From Musa acuminata AAA Group (Eukaryota; Streptophyta; Magnoliopsida; Zingiberales; Musaceae): a stretch of 64,000 nucleotides of DNA. This document shows positions 1 through 9,560 of this stretch, piece after piece. The notes under the pieces are model-generated. The model worked only from the letters and a program-made list of their open reading frames with translations. It was not told the origin of the DNA and made no database searches. The position numbers and the translations under genes were made by a program. The DNA lies in contig NC_088345.1 of assembly GCF_036884655.1 (NCBI RefSeq), forward strand, positions 19,737,001-19,801,000, in the 5' to 3' direction. The stretch's first letter is position 1; every line of letters starts with the position of its first letter.

Positions 1-361
1 TATTTGTAACTATGACATAGATATGATTATGGCAGTTCAGCTATGACATAGTGTTTATCAATTCATATTTTTCTCCCCCTTTGTCATCAACAAAAAGCAT
101 GATAGCATGATCAAGCATATAAAGGAAGTCATGACACATATATCACTTTATTGTTTTTGCTTGACGGAGGAAAGTCATTTTCCAAGGAGTTTTCATAAGA
201 GTGTACGGGAACATCCCATTTTTAGCATACAACCCGAAAAATGAACTTCTTACATGCATTTGGTTAAAAATATTTGTCACATAATTTGCAACATGTTATT
301 TGATCAAGCGTTTGTCAAGGCATGTAATAGTAATAACATCCGAAAAATAATTTTAACTAGT
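1..361 (-). other. E1 3' internal region, non-coding
   Basis: Sequence between the RNase H stop and the missing 3' LTR of E1. It contains the family's conserved stretch with a purine run on the minus strand (about 72-90), which in E6 lies after the extra 3' ORF (45366-45392). Here the stretch comes only about 280 bases after the RNase H stop, so E1 seems to lack the extra 3' ORF. No other coding sequence is seen. Confidence 0.5.
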
Positions 362-1870
362 TTAAGTATTTGGACACATCAACATACCTAATTCTCTTCT
401 TATGTAATCAAATTGTTCTTCACATAGGGGTTTTGTGAAGATATCAGCCAGTTGATGTTTGGTATCAATAAACTCTATGGTCACGTCATGATTAGTGACA
501 TGATCACGTATAAAGTGATGTCTAATATCAATGTGTTTTGTTCTTGAGTGTTGTATAGGATTTTTAGTTAAGCATATTGCACTCGTGTTATCACATTTAA
601 TGGGAATATCTTTAAGATTCACTTTGTAATCTTCTAAAGTGTTTTTCATCCATACAACTTGTGCACAGCATGCACTTGCTGCAATGTATTCAGCTTCGGT
701 TGTTGATAGGGCAACCGAGTTTTGTTTCTTAGATGACCAGGATACAAGGGCATGTCCTAAAAATTGACATGATCCTGATGTGCTTTTTCTGTCTAGTTTA
801 CAGCCAGCAAAGTCCGCATCAGCATAGGCTGTTAATTCAAAATTTTCTGTTTTTGGGTACCATAATCCTAGATTGGTAGTTCCATTAAGATATCTGAGTA
901 TTCTTTTGACAGCTTTGAGATGAGATATCTTAGGGTCTGATTGAAATCTAGCACAAAGTCCTACACTGAACATAATGTCTGGTCTGGTGGCAGTGAGGTA
1001 AAGTAAACTTCCTATCATACCCCTATAGGTTTTTTGATCGAAGCTTTCTCCATTCTCATCAATTTCTAACTTAGTGGAGGTGCTCATAGGAGTGTCAATG
1101 GCTTTTGAATTATTCATTTTGAACTTCTTTAGCAAACTTACAGCATATTTGGTTTGACTAATAAAGATGCCATTGCTTAGTTGTTTGATTTGTAGGCCTA
1201 AGAAGAATGTTAACTCTCCCATTAGACTCATTTCGAATTCATGACTCATAGTTTTCGAAAAGGATTCACAAAGAGATTCATTTGTAGAACCAAAGATAAT
1301 GTCATCAACATAAATCTGAACAATGAGAAAATCATTTTCAAAATTCTTGATAAACAATGTAGTATCAACCTTGCCTTTTACGAAATTATTTTCAATGAGA
1401 AAAGAGCTAAGTCTCTCATACCAAGCCCTTGGGGCTTGCTTTAAACCATAGAGAGCTTTAGTTAATCTAAACACATGATTAGGGTAGCCATTATTTTCAA
1501 ATCCAGGAGGTTGTTCAACATAAACTTCTTCGGAAATGAAACCATTTAGAAAAGCGCTTTTAACATCCATTTGAAATAACCTAAAATTATTGCAACTAGC
1601 ATAGGCAAGGAGCATCCTTATGGCTTCCAATCGAGCCACAGGTGCGAAGGTTTCTTCGTAATCGATACCTTCTTCTTGGTTGAAACCTTTGGCCACTAAT
1701 CTAGCCTTGTTTCTAACCACGATACCATTTTCATCTTGCTTGTTTCTAAAGACCCATTTAGTACCAATTACTAAATGGTCATTTGGCCTAGGAACAAGCG
1801 TCCACACCTCATTTCTCTCAAATTGATTTAATTCATCTTGCATTGCGATAATCCATGAATCATCTTTCAT
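362..1870 (-). CDS. Copia reverse transcriptase-RNase H (E1)
   Basis: Open frame of 502 codons from an internal Met. The frame stays open upstream to about 2070, so the Met is not necessarily a real start; in the family this is the C-terminal part of a gag-pol polyprotein. RT motifs visible: [42 protein letters not shown], and the catalytic YVDD at residues 187-190 (bases 1301-1312). The RNase H domain has YADADF at about 349, TEAEY near 395 and the later KCDNTSAI; these carry the usual acidic catalytic residues. It would copy element RNA into cDNA inside virus-like particles. No frameshift or stop is seen, in contrast to E2, E6 and E7. Confidence 0.92.
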   Translation of the reverse strand: MKDDSWIIAMQDELNQFERNEVWTLVPRPNDHLVIGTKWVFRNKQDENGIVVRNKARLVAKGFNQEEGIDYEETFAPVARLEAIRMLLAYASCNNFRLFQMDVKSAFLNGFISEEVYVEQPPGFENNGYPNHVFRLTKALYGLKQAPRAWYERLSSFLIENNFVKGKVDTTLFIKNFENDFLIVQIYVDDIIFGSTNESLCESFSKTMSHEFEMSLMGELTFFLGLQIKQLSNGIFISQTKYAVSLLKKFKMNNSKAIDTPMSTSTKLEIDENGESFDQKTYRGMIGSLLYLTATRPDIMFSVGLCARFQSDPKISHLKAVKRILRYLNGTTNLGLWYPKTENFELTAYADADFAGCKLDRKSTSGSCQFLGHALVSWSSKKQNSVALSTTEAEYIAASACCAQVVWMKNTLEDYKVNLKDIPIKCDNTSAICLTKNPIQHSRTKHIDIRHHFIRDHVTNHDVTIEFIDTKHQLADIFTKPLCEEQFDYIRRELGMLMCPNT

Positions 1871-2070
1871 GGCTTCATCAACACATTTGGGTTCAATTTG
1901 GGAGAGAAAAGCGGCGTTGACACAAAAGTTTTTAAAAGAAGATCGTGTTTGAACCCTTTTTGATGTGTCTCCTAGGATTAGCTCCTTAGGATGATTTGAT
2001 TTGGGAGAGTTTGCCTTGAGGAGAGTTTCAGAGCAATTGATGTTTGTTACATGATTTCGTATAAGTTTTT

Positions 2071-2377
2071 ATTTAAGGAAGAAGCTCTTTGTAAGATAGA
2101 TCTTTTAACGTGCATACGAATGTTTGTTTGGTGTCCCTTTTAAGATCATGACATGTTTAGTTTCTACAAGAATTAATTCGCAGATGAACAGGTTTTGAAG
2201 ATCAGGGGGGTATGTGAATTTGGATATCATAAGTTTCTAATTGTATCGTATTTGTGATTTCATAGCTTCCACTTGTTACTTAAGCGTTGCGAGTTCCTTT
2301 TTGATTCTTGGTTTATGATCATTGAGAGTTAAGGAGCAGAACATTATTTCTTGCTCCGGCCTAGACTTTTAATGTTT
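2071..2377 (-). other. Gap where protease and integrase should be (E1)
   Basis: Between the end of gag and the start of the open RT frame there is no D-S/T-G protease motif and no integrase zinc or DDE motif. The stretch has stops in all frames I read. A short charged, coil-like segment can be read near 2250-2330. I infer a deletion of roughly 2.5 kb relative to a complete copia pol, not a divergent integrase. Confidence 0.6.
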
Positions 2378-3961
2378 TTATAGGAACGGATGATTTTTAG
2401 GAACCCATTTGCTTTTGGGTGCCTCATAAACAGATCTATATTTTCTATCATGTTGCATAGAGTTTATCATGGTTCCTTTAGGAACCCAAATTAATTTGTT
2501 TGGACTTATTTTCTTGAATGGACAACAATGTGTCTTGTGTCCAGATTTGCAACAAAAGTTGCACTTGGTTTGGTGTTGAACGTGTAAGATGGGGCCTTTT
2601 ACAAAGGTAGTTGGATTTCGGTGAGGACTCCTCACAAATCCAATCCCACTTCTTTTGGGAGCATGACCCTTGTTTGTAAGGATCATGTTTAATGACTTGC
2701 TACCAACCTCGAATTTCTTCAAGGTGTCCTTAAGCAGCAAGTTTTCTTTTTGTATAGTTTCTAAATCATGACATTTGATACATGAGTTTAAACTATCATG
2801 ATGTTCGACTTTTAACTTATCAAACTCACAAGTAAGATTATCATGTACCCTTTTTAGCAACTTGTATTTTCTATTTATAACTTTGCATTCATCAAATAAA
2901 TCATGGAAGGCATTTAATAATTCATCGAAAGATAAATCAGCATCTAATAAATCTGTTACCTCCCCTTCGATGGCCATAAAGGCGTAATGAGCAACTTGCT
3001 CGGTGTTGGATTCTTCTTTCTCGGATGCGCTCGAATCATCCCATGTTGCTTGGAGCGCCTTCTTCTTTGTTGTTCTTTTCTTGACTTGGGGACAATCACT
3101 TTTGTAATGTCCCGGCTTTTTACATTCATAGCAGATCACTTGGTCCTTCTTAGGTTCAAGTTTATTTTTCATATCGTTTTTAAACTTGTTTCTTTTGAAG
3201 AATTTTTTAAACTTTCTTGTCAACAGTGCCAAGTCATCGTCACAATCCTCATCACTTGAGTTTTCTCTCAAGTGGTATTCAGAAGTTTTAAGTGCCATAT
3301 CCTTCCTGTTCTTTGGAAGGATGTCTTCTTGCTCTTCATGAGCTTTGCAGGTCATTTCGTAGGTCATTAATGACCCGATTAGTTCTTCAAGAGGGAAATT
3401 TTGCAGATCTTTTGCCTCTTGAATGGCGGTGACTTTAGGATCCCAACTCTTAGGAAGGGATCTTAGTATCTTATTAACAAGCTCAAAATCCGAAAAGCTC
3501 TTTCCGAGACCTTTTAAACCGTTGACGACATCCGTGAAACGGGTAAACATGTCGCCAATGGTTTCACTCGGTTTCATTCGAAAAAGTTCAAAAGAATGCA
3601 GCAACAGATTGATTTTTGACTCTTTCACTCTACTTGTGCCCTCGTGGGTCACTTCAAGTGTGTGCCAAATATCAAAAGCAGTTTCGCAAGTTGAAACACG
3701 ATTAAACTCGTTTTTATCAAGAGCGCAAAATAAGGCATTCATAGCCTTTGCATTAAGAGCGAAAGCCTTCTTTTCCAAATCGTTCCAATCGATCATTGGA
3801 AGAGAAGATTTTGAAAATCCATTTTCAACAAGATTCCATAGTTCAAAATCCATAGAAATAAGAAAGATCCTCATTCGGGTCTTCCAGTAAGTGTAGTCCG
3901 TTCCACTGAACATGGGTGGACGTGTAATCGAATGCCCCTCTTGGTTTCCGGCGTATGCCAT
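2378..3961 (-). CDS. gag: Copia gag polyprotein (E1)
   Basis: Intact frame of 527 residues starting MAYAGNQEGHS, just inside the primer binding site as expected for gag. The N-terminal half (about residues 15-210) has the UBN2/retrotransposon gag pattern: PPMFSGTDYTYWKTRM, LCALDKNEF-like and LRSLPKSWDPKV segments. A zinc knuckle CX2CX4HX4C begins at C277 (CYECKKPGHYKSDC). A second knuckle, C467-C470-H475-C480, lies near the C terminus. The stretch between them (about 340-440) is rich in K, E and L and is probably coiled coil. Gag forms the particle and binds element RNA. Related gags in E2, E5, E6 and E7 are all broken, so this is the reference copy for the window. Confidence 0.92.
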   Translation of the reverse strand: MAYAGNQEGHSITRPPMFSGTDYTYWKTRMRIFLISMDFELWNLVENGFSKSSLPMIDWNDLEKKAFALNAKAMNALFCALDKNEFNRVSTCETAFDIWHTLEVTHEGTSRVKESKINLLLHSFELFRMKPSETIGDMFTRFTDVVNGLKGLGKSFSDFELVNKILRSLPKSWDPKVTAIQEAKDLQNFPLEELIGSLMTYEMTCKAHEEQEDILPKNRKDMALKTSEYHLRENSSDEDCDDDLALLTRKFKKFFKRNKFKNDMKNKLEPKKDQVICYECKKPGHYKSDCPQVKKRTTKKKALQATWDDSSASEKEESNTEQVAHYAFMAIEGEVTDLLDADLSFDELLNAFHDLFDECKVINRKYKLLKRVHDNLTCEFDKLKVEHHDSLNSCIKCHDLETIQKENLLLKDTLKKFEVGSKSLNMILTNKGHAPKRSGIGFVRSPHRNPTTFVKGPILHVQHQTKCNFCCKSGHKTHCCPFKKISPNKLIWVPKGTMINSMQHDRKYRSVYEAPKSKWVPKNHPFL

Positions 3962-3997
3962 CTCTCTTGGGTTTTAATCCTTTAGAGAGTTAACCGA

Positions 3998-4009
3998 GCT
4001 CTGATACCA
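3998..4009 (-). promoter_or_regulatory. Primer binding site, initiator tRNA-Met type (E1)
   Basis: On the minus strand the site reads TGGTATCAGAGC, the usual plant copia primer binding site complementary to the 3' end of initiator tRNA-Met. It lies two bases inside the LTR end at 4012, which fixes the 5' LTR boundary. Confidence 0.9.
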
Positions 4010-4137
4010 ATTGTTAGGATCGAGAGCACTAAGAGGGGGGGGGGGGTGAATTAGTGCAGCGGAAATCGTATAATAAATTTAAAACCAAAAGCTGCGTTTG
4101 TTCAAAAACTATTATGATGCAAAAGCAAATTCTCAGT

Positions 4138-4545
4138 TTGTATCTAAGTGCAGTTTGCGTCTAAGCGCAGATTGCGTCTAAGCGCAGTTTTGCGTCTAAG
4201 CGCAGATTGCGTCTAAGCGCAGTTTTGCGTCTAAATGCAGATTTACGTCTAAACGCAGATTTTACGTCTAAACGCAGTTTTACGTCTAAACGTAGTTTTA
4301 CGTCTAAGCGCAGATTGCGTCTAAGCGCAGTTTTGCGTCTAAATGCAGATTTACGTCTAAACGCAGATTTTACGTCTAAACGCAGTTTTACGTCTAAACG
4401 TAGTTTTACGTCTAAACGCAGATTTACGTCTAAACGCAGTATTACGTCTAAACGCAGTTTTACGTCTAAACGCAGTTTTACGTTTAAACGCAGTTTTACG
4501 TCTAAACGTAGATTTACGTCTAAACGCAGTTAGACGCAGATTTAC
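4138..4545. repeat. 18-bp minisatellite inside the E1 LTR
   Basis: About 22 head-to-tail copies of a unit close to CGCAGTTTTACGTCTAAA, with variants CGCAGATTTACGTCTAAA and CGCAGATTGCGTCTAAG. A higher-order repeat is visible: 4201-4308 is repeated exactly, apart from the final base, at 4309-4416 (108 bp, six units). Scattered degenerate units continue to about 4880. The array reads as an open but artificial frame on the plus strand, which I do not regard as a gene. Confidence 0.9.
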
Positions 4546-5270
4546 GTCTAAACTTTGAAACTTGTTTGTATACTCGCAGAAGGCAGTATGCAGATGAAAC
4601 CAAGACGTAAACGTGAACTGAAATCTGATGATTGAGCGAAGAAAGCCGATTTACGTCTGAATGCAGTTTTACGTCTAAATGTTGAAACTCGTTTGTAAGA
4701 TCGTAGAGGACAGATTGCAGTTATTAATAGGATTAAAATGTAAGCGTAAACTGCAAGGAAGCTCGTTCGTAAAAGCACGGAAAACAGATTTGCAGAATCA
4801 AACGTAAACGTAAACTGTAATGTATGAAAATACGAGTTTACGTCTGAATGCAGATTTGGAAGAACAGCACTTAGAACTTGTTCGTGAAAGCGCAGAGAGC
4901 AGTAGTGATGAGGGAGGTTTGCAGTAATGATAAAGTGCTCGAAAATAAACGCAAACCAGAGATTTAGAGTGGTTCGGTCAGCCTTGACCTACTCCACTTT
5001 TGGCTTCCTCCACCGATGAGGTTGCCGACGTCAACTAGCTGCCTTCCTTCAATGGGCGAAGGCCAAACTTCCCTCTTACAGTTTCTCTCCTTTTGACAGG
5101 CTTAGGAGACAACCTTTACAGACCTTTCTCTCCTCACTTTACAGTTGAAAACTTGAAGAACAGAAGGAGGAGACTCAAGGGCTTTACAACACTTTTGAGC
5201 TCTTAGAATCACAGAAAAGATCACAATTTCGGTATAGGTCTGTATCTTTTCAGTGCTGAATGGGTGGGGT

Positions 5271-5277
5271 ATTTATA
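5271..5277 (-). promoter_or_regulatory. TATA box of the E1 LTR
   Basis: On the minus strand it reads CCTATAAATACCCC. The same motif occurs at the same relative place in most other LTRs of the family, downstream of the GGCGGT/ACCGCC motif cluster, as expected for a U3 core promoter. Confidence 0.65.
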
Positions 5278-5384
5278 GGCCCCAACCCAATTCAAAATTC
5301 GAGCTCAAAACGATCAGATCGATCAAATCCCAGAATTCTGGGATCAGGCGGTTGCACCTCTCGACTGGAGAGGTGGCACCGCCT

Positions 5385-5930
5385 GGCAGAGCTCGAAGAC
5401 TGAGCTCTGCCGATTGCTTCTTCTCTGCCAGAGCTCGAAGACTGAGCTCAATGGTTGCATCACCTGGCAGAGCTCGAAGACTGAGCTTGGTGGTTGCATC
5501 ACCTGGCAGAGCTCGAAATCTGAGCTCGGTGGTTGCATCACTTGGCAGAGCTCCAAACTGAGCTCAAGCTGATGCACCATTCTGCCATAGCTCGAAGACT
5601 GAGCTTGGTGAATGCATCACCTGGCAAAGCTCGAGACTGAGCTCAGGCTGATGCACCACTCTGCCAAAGCTCGAAGACTGAGCTTGGTGGTTGCATCGCC
5701 TGGCAGAGCTCGGAACTTGAGCTCTGGCGGTGCAACCTCTTGGCTGGAGCGGTTGCACCTCCCAGCCTTGCAACCCTGGCGGTTGCACCTCTTGGCTGGG
5801 GCGGTTGCACCTCCCAGCCCCACAGCCCAGGCGGTTGCACCTCCTGGCTGGGGCGGTTGCACCTCTCAGCCCCACAGCCCAGGCGGTTGCACCTCCTGGC
5901 TGGGGCGGTTGCACCTCCTGGTGCAATCAG
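5385..5930. repeat. 39-bp and 52-bp tandem arrays in E1 LTR U3
   Basis: From about 5385 to 5725 a unit containing GCAGAGCTCGAAGACTGAG followed by a GGTTGCATCACCT-like segment recurs every 39-40 bases (for example at 5431, 5470, 5509 and 5548). From about 5735 to 5930 a GC-rich unit containing GGCGGTTGCACCTCC recurs about every 52 bases. Both arrays replace the family's usual GGCGGT-NNN-ACCGCC cluster upstream of the TATA box. Confidence 0.85.
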
Positions 5931-6445
5931 GGTCCGAATGGTTCACTCCATTCGACCCACTTTGAATCTTTTCAGGGGCCCAATTGCCCCAAGATTAAGC
6001 TAATGGGATCACCTCCCATTTTCATGCTTAATCATCGTGCTAACTACGATTATCTCTAAGACAACTTCTGCAGCTTGCTCCGATGCGTCAATCGCTTCTT
6101 CCGGCGAGTTTCCGGCCAACTTCCGTCGATCAACCGATAACCCTCGGTGATCCTTCTGCGGACATCCGGCATACTCCTGGACTTTGCGACGATCCACTTG
6201 GCGAGTTCCGACGAGCTTCGCTTGGCAAGCTTCTGGACTTCTCGGATCTGTTCTCTCTGAACCTCCGACGACCGTCCGAACTTCCGTCGAACTCTCGAAC
6301 TCCCAACGTGATCATGATCTTGACTCCGGCGCAACTCCTGCTGCTTGTCTTAATCTCATCGTAGTTAATCCTGCACACTTATCTCAACACATAGATTAGA
6401 TAACAAATGACAATTGACTTCATCATCAAAATCCGAGATTCAACA

Positions 6446-6728
6446 AACCCCTCGGGTTAATATGGGTTGCTTGGTCGGTGTCACCGCCAAACCGAGCGGT
6501 GTCACCGCCTGGCGCCCGAGCGCCAGGCGGTGCAACCGCTGGATCTGGCGGTGCCACCGCTGGCATCCCGCGGAGGAAAGAAAAAATTTTTCTTCCTCCC
6601 TTTTGTTTAGCTTCTTCCCTCAAGATCATAAGTTATACTTTAATGGATCATTTTGAATTGAAGAAGAAGGAAGAAATCAAATCCACAAAAGAAAGGAAAA
6701 GGACGAGTCATTTTTCGTGAAGCTCATT
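6446..6728 (-). other. E2 region 3' of RNase H, with GGCGGT/ACCGCC motifs
   Basis: The minus strand matches the E6 segment 43500-43820 that lies between RNase H and the extra 3' ORF, including four or five GGCGGTGNCACCGCC-like motifs (6475-6570) and the sequence next to the TATA-like site. The 3' ORF that should follow is cut off by E1. There is no coding sequence of its own. Confidence 0.6.
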
Positions 6729-7610
6729 TTAGGGACAATTTAACATGCCTAAGTCCCTTCTAATGAATTCAAATTGATCTTCATTCAAAGCTTTTGTAAA
6801 TATATCTGCTAATTGATACTTTGTGTCAATGAATTCTAGAACAACATCATTATTAAGGACATGATCGTGTATGAAATGATGCCTAACGTCGATGTGCTTA
6901 GTTCTAGAGTGCAGAATTGGATTTTTAGTAAGACATATGGCACTAGTATTATCACATTTTATGGGAATATTTTTAAAGTGAATTCCATAGTCTTCTAATG
7001 TATTTTTCATCCAAATAACTTGTGCACAACATGCACTTGCAGCAATGTATTCGGCTTCCGCCGTAGATAGTGCAACTGAATTTTGTTTCTTGGAAGTCCA
7101 AGAAACAAGTGCATGTCCTAAAAATTTGCATGTTCCGGATGTACTTTTTCTATCTATCCTATATCCGTCAAAATCGGCGTCTGCATAAGCTATTAGATCA
7201 AATTTTTCAGATTTTGGATACCACAATCCTAAATTTGGAGTTCCTTTAAGATACCTAAATATTCTTTTAACACTCTTCAGATGAGATAATTTAGGATTAG
7301 ATTGAAACCTAGCGCAAAGTCCTACACTAAACATAATATATGGTCTAGTCGCGGTGAGGTAGAGTAGACTACCTATCATTCCCTTATATGTTTTTTGATC
7401 GAAATTTTCACTATTTTCATCCATATCTAACTTAGTCGCAGTACTCATAGGGGTGTTTATTGCTTTTGAATTATCCATGTTAAATCGTTTTAACAATTCT
7501 AATGTATATTTGGATTGGTTAAGAAATATACCATCACTAAGTTGTTTGATTTGTAATCCTAAAAAGAAAGTTAATTCACCCATTAAACTCATTTCAAATT
7601 CATGACTCAT
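6729..7610 (-). pseudogene. Copia RT C-terminus and RNase H (E2)
   Basis: Open 293-codon stretch carrying the RT thumb region and RNase [44 protein letters not shown] and KCDNTSAI, ending LGMLNCP. It closely matches E1 (362-1240). It is separated from the catalytic YVDD (bases 7662-7673) only by the choice of Met. A nonsense codon at 7677-7679, just before YVDD, breaks the polyprotein. Confidence 0.85.
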
Positions 7611-7676
7611 ACATTTGGCAAATGATTCACATAGTGATTCATCCGAAGAGCCAAAAATAATATCGTCAACATAAAT

Positions 7677-8000
7677 TTACACAATAAGAAAATTATTTTC
7701 AAAATGTTTAATAAACAATGTAGTATCAACCTTGCCTTTGGTAAAATTATATAAAATAAGAAAGAAACTAAGCCTTTCATACCAAGCTCTAGGAGCTTGT
7801 TTCAAGCCATAGAGAGCTTTAGTCAATTTGAATACATGATTAGGAAGAAGAGAATTTTCAAATCCGGGAGGTTGTTCGACATATACTTCTTCGGAAATAA
7901 AATCATTTAAGAAAGCACTTTTGACATCCATTTGAAATAGTTTAAAATTATTACTACTAGCATAGGCAAGGAGCATCCTTATGGCTTCTAATCGAGCCAC
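7677..8000 (-). pseudogene. Copia RT N-terminal part (E2)
   Basis: RT segment with [23 protein letters not shown] and [14 protein letters not shown], bounded by a nonsense codon before YVDD (7677-7679) and another upstream near 8038, where the family's FNQEEG has become FN-stop-EEG. Only single-base changes separate it from a working frame, so decay is moderate. Confidence 0.85.
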
Positions 8001-8036
8001 GGGAGCGAAGGTTTCTTCGTAATCGATACCTTCTTC

Positions 8037-8672
8037 TTAGTTGAAATCTTTGGCCACTAATCTAGCCTTGTTTCTAACCACGATACCATTTTCGTCTTGC
8101 TTGTTTCTAAAGACCCACTTAGTACCTATGATTAAGTGGTCACTTGGTCTAGGAACAAGCTTCCATACCTCATTCCTCTCAAATTGGTTCAATTTTTCTT
8201 GCATTCCAATGACCCAAAAATCATCTTTTAAGGCTTCGTCAATGCATTTAGGTTCAATTTGAGAAAGGAAAGTGACGTTAGCACAAAAATTCTTGAAAGA
8301 AGAACGAGTTTGAACCCCTTTTGTTGTATCTCCTATAATTAGCTCCTTTGGATGAGCATCTACATACTTCCATTCTTTGGGTAAAGAAATTTCGGAAGAA
8401 GATGCATTTAAATGGCTATTTTGAGGAGGGGGTTCGTTTAAATTCAGATTATCAAAACCAAGATCATCATCAAAATCATTTTTCTTTAAATCAGAAATTT
8501 CATTAAAAACTACATGAATAGACTCTTCTATTACTAAGGTACTTTTGTTAAAGACACGAAAGGCCTTAGAAACGGAGGAGTAACCAAGAAAAATGCCTTG
8601 AGCGCCTTCTTCTTTGATGTCCTCTTTTTGGCTTGAGGACAATCGTTCTTGTAGTGTCCCAGTTTTTTGCAT
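8037..8672 (-). pseudogene. Gag-integrase-RT fusion frame created by a deletion (E2)
   Basis: The frame starts in gag nucleocapsid sequence read out of frame and continues into the integrase C-terminal segment GIFLGYSSVSKAFRVFNK, then the linker EISLPKEWKYVDAHPKELI and the RT start KWVFRNK. The gag knuckle CYECKKLGHYKNDC lies in another frame at 8639-8680. Protease and the integrase catalytic core are therefore missing. The break falls at AAGGCA, a hexamer present at both original positions in related copies, which suggests a microhomology-mediated deletion. Confidence 0.8.
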
Positions 8673-8752
8673 TCATAGCAAATCACTTGGTCCTTCTTTT
8701 GTTCAAATTTATTTTTTATATTATTTTTAAATTTATTCTTTCTTAAATATTT

Positions 8753-9508
8753 TTAAAATTTTTGAGTCAAAAGTGCAATGTCATTATCACTGTCCTCATC
8801 ACTTGATGTTCCTTTCAAGTGGTCTTCTTGTGATTTGAGTGTCATATCCTTCCTGTTCTTTGGAAGGGGGTTCTCGAGCTCGTCATGAGCTTGATATGTC
8901 ATTTCGTAGGTCATTAGAGACCCAATGAGTTCTTCAAGAGGGAATGCTTTAAGGTCTTTGGCCTCTTGAATGGTCGTAACTTTTGGATCCCAACTTTTAG
9001 GGAGGGATCTTAAGATTTTAGTTACTAGTTCAAAGTTAGTAAAATCTTTACCAAGAGCTTTGAGTCCATTGATGACATCTGTAAACCGGGTGTACATGTC
9101 TCCGATGGACTCACTTGGTTTCATTCGGAAAAGTTCGTAAGAGTGCACAAGGATGTTGATTTTGGACTCTTTCACTCGGCTAGTGCCTTCATGAGTGACC
9201 TCAAGAGTTCTCCAAATATCAAAAGCCGAATCACACATTGAAACACGATTAAATTCGTTTTTGTCTAATGCACAAAACAAGGCATTCATAGCCTTTGCAT
9301 TTAAAGCAAAAACCTTCTTCTCCGATTCATTCCATTCGCTCATCGGAAGAGAAGATTTTTGAAATCCATTCTCGACAATAAACCAAAGCTCAAAGTCCAT
9401 AGAAATGAGGAAGATCCTCATGCGAGTCTTCCAATATGTGTAATCCGACCCATTAAACAAAGGTGGTCGTGCAATAGAATGGCCCTCTTGCATGTCGGAG
9501 TAAGCCAT
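8753..9508 (-). pseudogene. gag: Copia gag, N-terminal half (E2)
   Basis: A 251-codon gag fragment starting MAYSDMQEGHS, with the same UBN2-like order as E1 gag: DYTYWKTRMRIFL, NALFCALDKNEFNRV, LRSLPKSWDPKV. It ends at a nonsense codon (8753-8755) in the basic stretch before the zinc knuckle. After the stop the nucleocapsid can still be read to about 8600, then the internal deletion begins. Confidence 0.85.
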
Positions 9509-9546
9509 CTCTCTTGGGTATTAAACCAAATATGAGAGATAACCTT

Positions 9547-9558
9547 GCTCTGATACCA
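9547..9558 (-). promoter_or_regulatory. Primer binding site (E2)
   Basis: The minus strand reads TGGTATCAGAGC next to the LTR end at 9561, identical to the E1 and E6 sites. Confidence 0.88.
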
Positions 9559-9560
9559 CT

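Larger units (their letters stand above)
1..6445 (-). mobile_element. E1: SIRE-like Ty1/copia element, 3' end beyond the left edge
   Basis: Reading the minus strand, the order is 5' LTR (4012-6445), tRNA-Met-type primer binding site, gag (3961-2378) and RT-RNase H (ending at 362), so this is a Ty1/copia LTR retrotransposon. Protease and integrase are absent: only about 300 bases separate gag from the open RT frame. Gag and RT-RNase H are both free of stops, unlike every other copy here, so E1 looks like the youngest element in the window. Its outer end abuts the 3' internal region of E2 at 6446, which indicates insertion into E2. The 3' LTR and the second target duplication lie outside the window. 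The family name is inferred from layout, not from a search. Confidence 0.85.
4012..6445 (-). repeat. 5' LTR of E1, expanded to 2434 bp
   Basis: On the minus strand the LTR runs from TGTTGAATCTCGG (ending at 6445) to CCTAACA (at 4012), with TG...CA termini. Other LTRs of the family here are 1.2-1.5 kb. The extra length comes from an 18-bp minisatellite (about 4138-4545), related degenerate copies to about 4880, a 39-bp array (about 5385-5725) and a 52-bp array (about 5735-5930). The 3' LTR copy is outside the window, so I cannot tell whether the expansion was present when E1 inserted. Confidence 0.85.

Noticed and set aside
4207..4533. A 108-codon plus-strand frame repeating TSKRSF
   Set aside because: It is only the translation of the 18-bp minisatellite, whose unit is a multiple of three; there is no promoter context and the opposite strand carries the LTR.
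5253..6059. Several overlapping frames on both strands
   Set aside because: They arise from GC-rich tandem arrays in the E1 LTR with few stops; composition is that of the repeat and not of a protein.
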